Shown: positions 1 through 8,154 of the stretch, in pieces
Layout: every line of letters starts with the position of its first letter
How positions within the stretch are numbered: position 1 is the first letter of the stretch
Assembly: GCA_028715725.1 (NCBI GenBank)
Contig: JAQURG010000001.1
Span: 62,001 to 126,000 of the forward strand
Source of the DNA: Methylococcales bacterium
Lineage (GTDB): Bacteria > Pseudomonadota > Gammaproteobacteria > Methylococcales > Methylomonadaceae
Length of the DNA: 64,000 bases
Direction: 5' to 3'
The notes under the pieces: model-generated
What the model was told of the DNA's origin: nothing
What the model saw: the letters and a program-made list of their open reading frames with translations, nothing else
Databases searched by the model: none
Translations under genes and position numbers: made by a program

Positions 1-1236
1 ATGAATATGGCTCGGCAGCACATAGGTATCGGTTACCTTCAGGTCTATCGGTACGGAGGCCAGCATCAGGCCGGAAAGCCCTACTAAAATAAAAATGATG
101 AAAAAAGCCACAATCCAAAGCATCGGTACAGCAATGCGCACGCGGCTGGACGCGATCGTTGCCAACCAACAGAAAATCATGGTGCCGGACGGAATGCCGA
201 TACTGATAGAGGATGCTTCAAAGAACGTGTTACCCAGACGCGGCAGTCCCGTAGCATACATATGATGCACCCAGAGCCCGAACGATAAAAAACCTTGCCC
301 GATGAATGAAAGCACGATGGCGGGATAGTCGAACATCCGCCGGCGGCAGAACGTTTCGACGACATGACTGGCAAGACCGACCGAAAGCAGAAAAATGATG
401 TAGACCTCGGGATGAGCAAAATACTAGAACAGATGCTGCCACAGAAGAGGATCGCCACCCTCTGCCTGGTTAAAAAAATGCGCGCCGACAAGATGGTCGA
501 GGATCAGGAAAGTACTGGTAATTACAATCGACGGCATGGAGATCACAATCATAAAGCTGGTGACCAGCGAAGCCCAGACGAAAATAGGCAGCCGGTTGTA
601 AGTCATGCCGGGAGCGCGGAATTTAAAGATTGTCACGATAATTTCCACGGCGACCCCGAGCGCGGCGATTTCCGTAAACGTGATCATCTGCGCATAAATA
701 TCAGTGCGCTTGCAGGGGCCGAACTCCGGTCCCGAAAGCGGCGGATAATTGAACCAGCCCGCGTCGGGCGCTGAGTTAATGAAAAGCGCAATCCAGACCA
801 TTAACCCGCCGAAAAGGTACGTCCAGTAGCTGAAGGCGTTCAGTCGAGGAAAAGCAATAATCCTCGTGCCGACCATGAGCGGCATAAGATAAATCATCAT
901 CCCTTCGACCATGGGCACAGCGAACAGGAACATCATGACCGTGCCGTGCATGGTGAAGAACTGGTTGTAGATGTCCGGCCCGAGAATCTGCATGTTGGGA
1001 AAAGCAAGCTGCGCCCGCATGATCATTGCCAGCAGCCCTGCAAAAAGCAGACGCACAAATGCCGTCAGTATATAACGCTTGCCTATGGATTTATGATCCG
1101 TCGATTTCAGCCAGCACAGCAATCCGCTGCCATAGTTCCAGGTTTTATTAAGCCGGGCTGCGAGCGCGGCATCATCGAGATTACTGTCGCGCGGTGCGTC
1201 CTCGTCGTAGACCTGCTGCCAGTGAAACGGGCTCAT
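1..1236 (-). pseudogene. ctaD: Cytochrome c oxidase subunit I (CoxA/CtaD), interrupted by an amber codon, 3' end off window
   Basis: Heme-copper oxidase subunit I, the membrane subunit that reduces O2. The first 270 codons match the family (heme ligand in FTMHGT, FPRLNAFSYW, GGGDPLLWQHLF-like region). A TAG at 424-426 then replaces the residue that is normally Trp before the HPEVY motif. The same frame stays open and family-like to base 1 (HPEVYIIF, WVHHMYATGL, final PSHIH near the heme-ligand HxH), so this is one gene with a nonsense mutation. The position that carries the K-channel Lys in canonical A-type enzymes reads Met (PSGTMIFCW); some alternative COX1 families also lack that Lys. The start overlaps the CoxB stop (ATGA) and has GGAG about 8 nt upstream. 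It is probably nonfunctional unless the stop is suppressed or is a sequencing error. Confidence 0.85.
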
Positions 1237-2003
1237 TTAAGCGTCTCCAGATAAACGAGGAGTGCCTGAAAGTCTTCGGGCTTTTGTAATATCGTCGGCA
1301 TATGCACTCCCGGCTTGATGCTGTGCGGATCGAGGATCCCGCCCCCTAAATAACCCTTGGTATTAGGCGCTGCGCCGGCGCCGATAGTCGTGCGGCTTTT
1401 CAGGTGAGTCAGCTCCGGCGCATGGTCACTGTATCCCGTCGTGTTTTTTTCCCGGATGGCATGGCAGACTGTGCAGGCTCCTTTGGAAAACACTTCGTGC
1501 CCGTGCTTTTCAATATCGGTTTGCGGCTCTGCCGAGGGTTGTCGCTGCGCTGTTCGCCAGGCTTCGAAGGCTCGTTTTGATTCCGAAAACAGAGCCAGTC
1601 GCATAAATGCATGCTGCAGGCCGCAAAACTCGCCGCAGCGGCTATGCCAGATGCCTTCGCGGTCCACGCGCAGAACCAGGTCCTGCTCCCTGCCAGGAAT
1701 AATGTCCTGCTTTCCGGCGAGATTCGGCAACCATAAAGAATGGATGACATCGGGCGACTTGAGTTTCAGGCGAACTTTGGTATTGACGGGCACATGAAGC
1801 TCATTGGCGGTCGTAAAAACATCGGAAGGCGTTGCGCTGAGGTAGCTCAGCTCCCACCACCACTGATGGGCCGTTACCTCAATTTCCAGCTCGGAATCCT
1901 TGTCCAGATCGAACAATAAGGAAACATCCCTGCGGGATGAAGCCAATGATTGGGAAGGGGTCTGCATCCCCTCCCCAATCCGCGCCCGAGAAACCAACTT
2001 CAC
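1233..2003 (-). pseudogene. coxB: Cytochrome c oxidase subunit II with C-terminal cytochrome c domain, N-terminally truncated
   Basis: The CuA-binding subunit II of a heme-copper oxidase, which passes electrons to subunit I. The cupredoxin domain is intact: aromatic QWWWELSY, then CGEFCGLQHAFM carrying the Cys, Glu, Cys, His and Met CuA ligands. A fused cytochrome c domain follows (CTVCH heme site), with a plausible axial Met near the end (GVHMPTIL). The usual signal sequence and two membrane helices are absent: the frame opens with a GTG at 2003 (or ATG at 1967, with GGGAGGGG just upstream) straight into the globular domain. The N-terminal break lies in a run of palindromes (1925-2042). Without anchors the product cannot sit normally in the oxidase, so I treat it as a remnant. 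It lies directly downstream of the broken PQQ dehydrogenase. Confidence 0.75.
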
Positions 2004-2042
2004 TTCGCTTGTTGCGGGGCGCTCCTTTCGGCCTGAAGGCCG
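1925..2042. repeat. Cluster of three palindromes at the coxB 5' break (REP-like?)
   Basis: Three inverted repeats lie within 118 bp. CATCCC-tgc-GGGATG is near 1925-1939. A 12-bp stem with one G:U pair, ATTGGGAAGGGG / CCCCTCCCCAAT, spans 1949-1979. TCGGCCT-ga-AGGCCGA is at 2028-2043. They cover the point where the coxB reading frame loses family similarity. The arrangement resembles REP/BIME-type palindromic elements, but only one copy is visible here, so repeat status in the genome is inference. Confidence 0.45.
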
Positions 2043-2069
2043 AGGTCTAAGACCAGCAAGGAATATTGA

Positions 2070-3822
2070 TTAATGGGGCAATGAGAAGACATACAACGTA
2101 CCTCCCTTGGTGCCGATTTTCTTGAGATCGCCGGTCATGTTGGCAAATCCTTTCTGCCCGGTTTTTATCGCGCGGGTCCAGAGCCTTACTGACCATCGAG
2201 CCTATCCATCCGCCAATCCCGGAAAGAATCGCCACGTACTGGTGACCGTCAGGTCCGCGCCAGGTCGTTGGCTGACCAATGATGCCGGACCCGGTCTGAA
2301 ACTGCCAAAGCAGCTTACCGGTACGTGCATCCACTGCCTTGAACCAGCCTTCCACGTTGCCGTAGCACACGATCCCTCCAGCTGTCGCCGCCGCGCCGCT
2401 GAAGACAGGCCAGTTTTCCTTGATTTCCCAAGCCTTCTTCCTCGTGACAGGATCCCAGGCCGTGAAAGCGCCGCCGTTTCCGCCAGGCCCCGGATAAAAT
2501 CTGGTCTCAACACCAATGTAAGGCGTATCGGCAATGTAAGACACTTCAGTCAGTTCCCAGTCCTTGGCGCCAGGTGCATTAGGGCACACATTGCGCATGA
2601 CCTGCCCGCTTTGGGGAATTTTTTCAGGCGCATGAATCAACCGTCCGGTTTTGAGATCCACCCCTTTGGAGGCATTAACATAGACGTAGGGATCGGCCGC
2701 CAGCACTTCGCCGGTAGTGCGGTCAAGCACATATATGTAACCGTTGCGTTCAGGGCGGATGATGGTCTTACGGTGACCTCCCTGCCAAGGCAAATCGAGA
2801 ATGATATTCTCATTGACGCCGGAATGATCCCATAAATCATGCGGAGTGTATTAATAGTACCAGTGGGCTTGGCCAGAGTCGGGGTTGCGTGCAAATACTC
2901 CATTGGTCCAAAGATTATCCCCGGGCCGGATCTTGTCATTCCACGGGCTCGGGTTCGATGTGCCGTAGAATAAAAGATCCTGCTCCGGATCATAAGACAT
3001 CCAGCCCCAGGAGGTGCCGCCGCCGATTTTCCAGGCATCGGCAGGCCATTCCTTCACGCCCAGCTCCGTTCCCTTATATTGAGGATAAAACGGTTTGAAT
3101 ACAGCCGAATCAATTAGCACATCCTTGTCAGGCCCTGTCGCGTAGGCACGCCAGGCAACCGAACCGTCCTTGGCATTTAACGCAGTTAGCCAGCCGCGCG
3201 CGCCGAACTCGGCACCCGAATTGCCGACGAAGACTTTGTTCCGCACGACGAAAGGCGCTCCGGTCATGGTTTCACCCTTGTTGTAATCGCCGAGCTTTAC
3301 TTGCCATCTGAGCGCGCCGGTCTTGGCGTCGACAGCGACTGTCTGAAGGTCGACGGTGTTGAAATAAATGCTGCCGTCGGCATAAATCGGGCCTCGGTTA
3401 ACAGGCTCGCAGCAAGCCTCACCTTAGGCGGAAGCTTCCGGATTTGGTTCATAGCGCCATTTTATCGCACCGCCGGGCTTGCTGAGGTCGATAGCGAAAA
3501 GGATATTAGGGTAAGGCGTCACAAAATATAAGGTATCGCCCACAACAATGGGAGCGGATTCCTGACCTGCCATCGTCCCGGTAAACAGGGTAAAAGCAAC
3601 TTTTAAATCTTTGACATTGCCTGCATTGATTTCTTTGAGCTCGCTAAAACGTGTATTAGCAAAATCCTTGCTGGGCATGATCCATTGACCATCATCCGGT
3701 GGGGAAGCCGGAGCTGGAGCTCTAGCGATTTCTGCAAAAGTCTAGTCGCTAATGGCTGAGCAACCGAATAAACACAGCCATAGGAATAGACCTTTCGTGC
3801 CTGTCTTTTTATGACAAAACAT
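2070..3822 (-). pseudogene. PQQ-dependent methanol/ethanol-type dehydrogenase, lipoprotein form, multiply disrupted
   Basis: A quinoprotein alcohol dehydrogenase with an eight-bladed propeller fold, normally periplasmic. One continuous frame can be followed from an ATG at 3822, whose N-terminus looks like a lipoprotein signal (LWLCLFGC), through family motifs: GQWIMPSKDFANTRFS, the vicinal CC pair (EACCEPVNRG), GGGTSWGWMSYDPE, PHDLWD, DRTTGEVL and GGWIGSMVSKALDP. It is broken by stops at 3742-3744 (TAG), 3424-3426 (TAA) and 2851-2853 (TAA, a probable CAA change). One extra A in an A-run near 2165 shifts the C-terminus; the corrected frame ends ...GTLYVFSLPH at 2070. The residue two after the catalytic Asp is Ser (WDHSG), not the Asp typical of lanthanide XoxF enzymes. 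The close fit to the family outside the lesions suggests recent inactivation. Confidence 0.88.
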
Positions 3823-3986
3823 CAGAGGATCACGACTGAGATCGTGCTGCCGACGGCTCTATTCGACCAGAACCTTTCCATTAGTGAATGGGTTTCCGGT
3901 TCCAGCTCTATCCGTTCCGAAAACTGTTCAGTCACCATTTTTTCAAACGGCTCCGGTAATTCTATAGACCGACCAAGTAAGCTCAT
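3822..3986 (-). CDS. Small hypothetical ORF coupled to the PQQ dehydrogenase pseudogene
   Basis: A 54-codon ORF (begins MSLLGRSIELPEPF) that is too short for the ORF track. An AGGG sits about 9 nt before its ATG. Its TGA overlaps the pseudogene's ATG by one base (TGATG), an arrangement typical of translational coupling. I recognise no family. There is no signal peptide and no obvious membrane segment apart from a short hydrophobic end (TISVVIL). It could be a real first gene of the PQQ operon, a remnant of a longer gene, or chance. Confidence 0.3.
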   Translation of the reverse strand: MSLLGRSIELPEPFEKMVTEQFSERIELEPETHSLMERFWSNRAVGSTISVVIL

Positions 3987-4383
3987 CTTTATATTTCCCT
4001 AAAATAAGAGTTTGTTTCGTATCTCGGTTTCGGGTAGACAGTCCTTTGTGATCCAGCTACATTAAAATAGTGGTTGTAGAATAAAAGGTTCAATTGGTGT
4101 AATCAATAAGTATGATTACTTACTAGTCCCAAGGGAATCGTGCTTAAACTATCCCCAATGACTCGAAATAAATACTCATTATCCCCATCCGGCCTTTAAT
4201 CTCTTAATCTTGATGCCAACCTTGGATGTTTTTTCAGCCTTGATCAGATTCAGGGCAATGTGCCGGATAACAGCCAGGCTCGCTCGGAAAATAAATTACG
4301 AGAATCGTCGTGTTCCCATTTTGTTAAAATGCAGTTTAGTGTTACTGTGATTTTCGTCTTTCTTAGAACCTGGAACTTTGCTT
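3987..4383. other. Intergenic region between the decayed PQQ/oxidase cluster and zwf
   Basis: About 400 bp between divergent transcription units, AT-rich. The only structure I can point to is the inverted repeat at 4099-4119. No convincing sigma-70 promoter pair, RNA gene or conserved ORF was seen; the ORFs listed here have no recognisable protein character. Confidence 0.5.
4099..4119. promoter_or_regulatory. Inverted repeat upstream of zwf, possible operator
   Basis: GTAATCA-ataagta-TGATTAC is a perfect 7-bp inverted repeat about 265 bp upstream of zwf. The half-sites (TGTAAT / ATTAC) resemble those bound by HexR-type regulators of sugar catabolism, but the spacing is wider than the usual HexR site. 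A binding role is only inferred. Confidence 0.25.
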
Positions 4384-5868
4384 ATGAATGTCGATCCTTG
4401 TACTTATGTAATTTTTGGCGCCACAGGAAATCTCTCCCGCGTTAAATTGATGCCGGCACTGTATCACCTTGATGCCGCCAATCAATTGCCGGAAGGTACG
4501 CGTATTTTGGCAATAGGCCGCAGACCTTGGGATCAGAATAAATGGCTGGCGGAAGTCAGGGATATGATCCAGGAAAAGTCGAAAGACGATTTTGATGAGT
4601 CGGTTTTTCAGCGTTTCGGTAATCGCCTGTATTATCATCAAGGCGATATAGAACAGGAGCAATGTTACACTGCGCTCGCTGAACTGCTCAACCAGAAAAA
4701 CAAGTTTCCTAAAAACATCGCCTTTTATTTGTCTATCAGCCCGTCGGATTTCGGCATCGTCATGGAATTGTTAAGCAATAACCATATGTTTGATGAAGAA
4801 TTCGGCTGGCGCCGGGTCATTATTGAAAAACCTTTTGGCTATGATCTTGATAGCGCCGAAGCGCTACAAAGACGTATCAGCCATTATTTGACTGAAGAAC
4901 AAATTTACCGCATCGATCATTACCTGGGCAAAGGCATGGTGCAAAATGTTTTGGTGTTCCGTTTTGCCAACGTGATGCTGGAGCCGCTCTGGAACCGCAA
5001 TTATATAGATCATATCCAGATCACCCATTCTGAAGAAATCGGCATAGACAGCCGCGGCGAATACTACAACAGCGCCGGCGCCATGCGCGACATGTTGCAA
5101 AGCCATTTGCTGCAATTGCTGACCCTGGTGACAATGGAACCTCCCGTATCGATGGGAGCTGAAGCATTGCGTGATGAAAAAGTCAAAGTCTTAAAGTCTA
5201 TCCGCCCTATTCCCAAGGAAGCGGTGCATGGCCACGCCTTTCGCGGCCAATATACCAATGGGCATATTGACGGCCAGAAAGTCAACGGCTATTTGCAGGA
5301 ACAAAATATTCCTCCCAACAGCGTGACTGAAACCTATGCGTCAATGAAACTGTATATTGATAACTGGCGTTGGCGCGGCGTGCCTTTTTATATGCGAACC
5401 GGCAAGCGCATGGCTAAGGCGCAATCCACTATTTCGATTTGTTTTCGCCATCCGCCATTACAATTTTTCCGTGATACCAACGTCCAGTGCATGAATCAAA
5501 ATTGGGTGCTGCTGGGTATTCAGCCGGAAGAATGTATTCGTGTTGAAATGACCGTGAAAGAACCCGGCCTGGAGATGAGAACGCGGACCAGCAGTCTCGA
5601 TGCCAGTTTCCGTAATGAGGATGAAAAAGCCATTGATGCTTATGAAGACTTGTTACTAGATGTCTTGAAAGGCGACCGATCACTTTTTTTGCGCTTTGAT
5701 GAAGTCGAATATGCCTGGCGCATTGTCGACCCTATCCTGCAAACCTGGGCGATTGAACGCGACTATATCGCGACTTATCCAGCGGGCTCATGGGGCCCCG
5801 AGGACAGCCGTTTATTTGATAAAAGCGCCCAAACCTGGCGCAGTTCGTTAATACCGGAGTGTAAATAA
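4384..5868 (+). CDS. zwf: Glucose-6-phosphate 1-dehydrogenase
   Basis: Oxidises glucose 6-phosphate to 6-phosphogluconolactone with NADP+ (or NAD+) reduction; cytosolic entry to the oxidative pentose phosphate and Entner-Doudoroff routes. It has an N-terminal Rossmann motif (FGATGNLSRVKLMPALYHL, residues about 10-30), EKPFGYDL, and the active-site signature RIDHYLGKGMVQN near residue 177. Length of 494 aa is normal for the family. I chose the ATG at 4384, not the TTG at 4378 used by the ORF track, because it gives the usual N-terminus and has GGA about 10 nt upstream. The stop overlaps the pgl start (TAATG), so the two are translationally coupled. Confidence 0.97.
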   Translation: MNVDPCTYVIFGATGNLSRVKLMPALYHLDAANQLPEGTRILAIGRRPWDQNKWLAEVRDMIQEKSKDDFDESVFQRFGNRLYYHQGDIEQEQCYTALAELLNQKNKFPKNIAFYLSISPSDFGIVMELLSNNHMFDEEFGWRRVIIEKPFGYDLDSAEALQRRISHYLTEEQIYRIDHYLGKGMVQNVLVFRFANVMLEPLWNRNYIDHIQITHSEEIGIDSRGEYYNSAGAMRDMLQSHLLQLLTLVTMEPPVSMGAEALRDEKVKVLKSIRPIPKEAVHGHAFRGQYTNGHIDGQKVNGYLQEQNIPPNSVTETYASMKLYIDNWRWRGVPFYMRTGKRMAKAQSTISICFRHPPLQFFRDTNVQCMNQNWVLLGIQPEECIRVEMTVKEPGLEMRTRTSSLDASFRNEDEKAIDAYEDLLLDVLKGDRSLFLRFDEVEYAWRIVDPILQTWAIERDYIATYPAGSWGPEDSRLFDKSAQTWRSSLIPECK

Positions 5869-6551
5869 TGCAGCAAAACAGCCAATGGCATATCCTGGAA
5901 ACCGCCGATCAGGTTGCCACAGCTGCGTGCCGGCAAATTCTTGACAGTGCTGAACAGGCTATCGCCAGGAACGGAAAATTTAAACTGGTTCTGGCGGGAG
6001 GCAGTACGCCGGAAAAAGTTTATCGCTTGTTAGCCCAGGCAGATGCTGACTGGGCTCATTGGCATATTTATTATGGCGATGAACGTTGTCTGCCGGTCGA
6101 TCACGCCGACAGGAACAGCCTGATGGCGACACAGGCTTTTCTGGAAAAAGTAGCCATTCCGGAATCACAGATATTTATTATTCATGCTGAACTGGGGCCG
6201 GAGCAGGCCGCACACAAATATCAACAAATTGTTGCCGATGCCGTGCCGTTTGATATGGTTTTGCTGGGTATGGGCGAAGATGGACATACGGCAAGTTTGT
6301 TTCCCGGCCATCAGCATCAACAAGACGAGCTGGCGCACGCCGTTTACAATTCCCCTAAACCGCCGCCGGAGCGCGTTTCCATAAGCGCCAAAGCCTTAAG
6401 CAATACCCGGCAACTTATTTTCCTGATTACCGGCGCCAATAAACAGGAAGCCGTTAAAAACTGGCGCTCTGGCATGGACTTGCCGGTTGCAACTATTCTT
6501 CCACAAAATCCTGTCGATATTTATATTGATAGCGATGCTTATAAGCCATAA
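5868..6551 (+). CDS. pgl: 6-phosphogluconolactonase
   Basis: Hydrolyses 6-phosphogluconolactone, the unstable product of Zwf, to 6-phosphogluconate. It is the DevB/SOL type with LAGGSTPEKVYRLLA near residue 42, YYGDERCLPVDHADRNS near residue 70 and the signature LLGMGEDGHTASLFPG near residue 130. Its 227 aa fit this family rather than the longer YbhE type. The start overlaps the zwf stop by one base. No terminator is evident in the roughly 250 bp that follow. Confidence 0.95.
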   Translation: MQQNSQWHILETADQVATAACRQILDSAEQAIARNGKFKLVLAGGSTPEKVYRLLAQADADWAHWHIYYGDERCLPVDHADRNSLMATQAFLEKVAIPESQIFIIHAELGPEQAAHKYQQIVADAVPFDMVLLGMGEDGHTASLFPGHQHQQDELAHAVYNSPKPPPERVSISAKALSNTRQLIFLITGANKQEAVKNWRSGMDLPVATILPQNPVDIYIDSDAYKP

Positions 6552-6804
6552 ATTTTATCGCCTTCTTATGCTTTGGCTTGGGAGGTGATTTATCCGCTTA
6601 TCAAACTCATATTTACAAACAAACTGTTCAGTTTCTCATAACACTTTCTCAAACCCTCACTACATGTAATACAATAGCCGGGTTTTTGCTGATTAAAGCA
6701 TCAACAATCTATAACAAAAATATTACCTTTATTTCAACGTCATAAGCTAACGAGGAGGCTGTTGAAAAAGCGGTATTTAATAATACGAGAGAAGGGTTGG
6801 TTTT

Positions 6805-7560
6805 ATGTGTTGGAGTGGAGAAGCGTCAGGCGTTTTAGCCGTCGCAGGTCTTAGTACCGCAGCGTATGTTGCAATTAAACAAGGCGAGTCCAAGGAGCTT
6901 TGGATTCCGTTAACCTATTTTGCCTTAATGGAACTATTGCAGGCGGTGACTTATGTCTATATTGACTTATGTGACAACCCGAATAATCAGATACTGACGC
7001 TGTTCGGTTATTTACATGTCGCGTTTCAGCCATTTTTTGTCAATATGGTTGCGATGTATTTCATTCCGGTCAGCGTCAAATTAAAAATACGAACTACCGT
7101 TTATACAATTTGCGCCATCGGTTCGATTGCCATGCTGGTCAAAATGTATCCTTTTGGCTGGGCGGGTGCTTGTCATATCGGTGTTGAAGGGTTTTGCGGT
7201 CCCAGCGTCTGCTCAACTTCCGGCTCTTGGCATATCGCATGGCAAATGCCTTTAAACGGCCTTATGTCTGATCCTGTCAAATGGCTGTTTGGTTTCGACT
7301 GGGGATTGCACGCATTCACCTATATCGCCGTGGCTTTTTATATGCCTTTTATCTATGGCTCATGGCGCTTCGTAGGGTTTCATTACCTGATTGGGCCGTT
7401 TATTTCGGATATTACCACAACAGACCCTAACGAATATGCGGCGGTCTGGTGTTTGTTCTCGATCGCGCTGTGCGTGTCTGTTATTAAAACACCTATCAGA
7501 AAATATCTGCATGTTAAATCCTGGCCTTTTTATAAAACCGAAGTTGGCGATTCGCTTTAG
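6805..7560 (+). CDS. Multi-pass membrane protein, DUF5765-like
   Basis: A 251-aa integral membrane protein with about seven hydrophobic segments. The opening MCWSGEASG is the recognisable hallmark of proteins annotated DUF5765, which have no established function. A loop rich in Cys, His and Trp (HIGVEGFCGPSVCSTSGSWH, near residue 130) could form a disulfide or bind a metal or cofactor outside the membrane. The ATG has AAGG about 9 nt upstream. It stands alone between pgl and a decayed region, with a strong hairpin just after its stop. No transport or enzymatic motif is visible, so I assign no function; the family call is from memory of the N-terminal motif. Confidence 0.7.
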   Translation: MCWSGEASGVLAVAGLSTAAYVAIKQGESKELWIPLTYFALMELLQAVTYVYIDLCDNPNNQILTLFGYLHVAFQPFFVNMVAMYFIPVSVKLKIRTTVYTICAIGSIAMLVKMYPFGWAGACHIGVEGFCGPSVCSTSGSWHIAWQMPLNGLMSDPVKWLFGFDWGLHAFTYIAVAFYMPFIYGSWRFVGFHYLIGPFISDITTTDPNEYAAVWCLFSIALCVSVIKTPIRKYLHVKSWPFYKTEVGDSL

Positions 7561-7582
7561 TTTAAAGCCCTGGATGAAATAA

Positions 7583-7612
7583 CGGGCCATAAGTAACTCT
7601 TCTTGTGGCCCG
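7583..7612 (+). terminator. Strong stem-loop downstream of the DUF5765-like gene
   Basis: CGGGCCATAAG-taactctt-CTTGTGGCCCG forms an 11-bp stem with one G:U pair and an 8-nt loop, 22 nt after the stop codon. No T-run follows, so it is not a classical intrinsic terminator. It may still end or protect the transcript. Confidence 0.45.
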
Positions 7613-8154
7613 CTAAATCCCCTACTGTTTGAGTCGAGTCGCCCGAGAGAGCTTCGCCCTACTCAACCCGGCCCAGATAGCTGACGTCGGACAACTTTTG
7701 TTTGCAATGGAACCTATCGCCGATTAGAACTCCTATTCGTCTTCATGGTCATAGATCATGCGAGCACCCCTTCCACCTATTCCTGCGAAAATTTGTCGTT
7801 TTTCATCACTCCACCCTCTCAGATGATGGAGTCACCGGCAAATCCGGAGCGATTCAGAGGTTCTGGTATCTAAGGCTTCGCGTGTCTTGGTGGTATAGCC
7901 TACGGAATGGTCGATGTGATAACCATGGTGGCTTTCGAATTCACCGCCATGACGTCCCGGAAAAATACCTTCAATGGAATTGGTTTTGAAGTAATTGATT
8001 TTGATGTCATAGTCTGTGAGGAAATGTCGAGTGTCACGACCTCATGGTGCTAAGCGAGCAGGAGGGCACTAGACAGTCCGACGTAGTTGATTTAAGCAAT
8101 GGCAGTTTTAATTACTCAATCACTCAGAAGCTGAAGATAAGCCCTGAAAATATA
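7613..8154. other. Gene-poor, probably decayed DNA
   Basis: About 540 bp with no intact gene. On the minus strand between roughly 8045 and 7835 one frame reads like real protein (…DYDIKINYFKTNSIEG, …GGEFESHHGYHIDHSVGY) before a stop, and adjacent frames also hold coding-like stretches. That suggests a frameshifted gene fragment, but I cannot assign a family. Nothing else was recognised. Confidence 0.4.

Noticed and set aside
177-1254. Plus-strand and shadow ORFs over coxA (for example 364-774, 946-1254)
   Set aside because: They are antisense or out-of-frame shadows of a recognisable oxidase gene and have no protein character.
424-3822. Stop-codon reassignment (UAA/UAG read as amino acid)
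   Set aside because: The stops are confined to the decayed cluster, TAG sits at a Trp position and TAA at a likely Gln position, and housekeeping genes nearby end at normal TAA, TAG and TGA codons. Nonsense mutation is simpler.
3811-4002. 63-aa plus-strand ORF in the PQQ-DH / zwf interval
   Set aside because: It is antisense to the short minus-strand ORF and low in complexity, with no Shine-Dalgarno or recognisable motif.
7702-7989. 95-aa plus-strand ORF in decayed DNA
   Set aside because: The composition looks random and the opposite strand carries a better coding-like frame.
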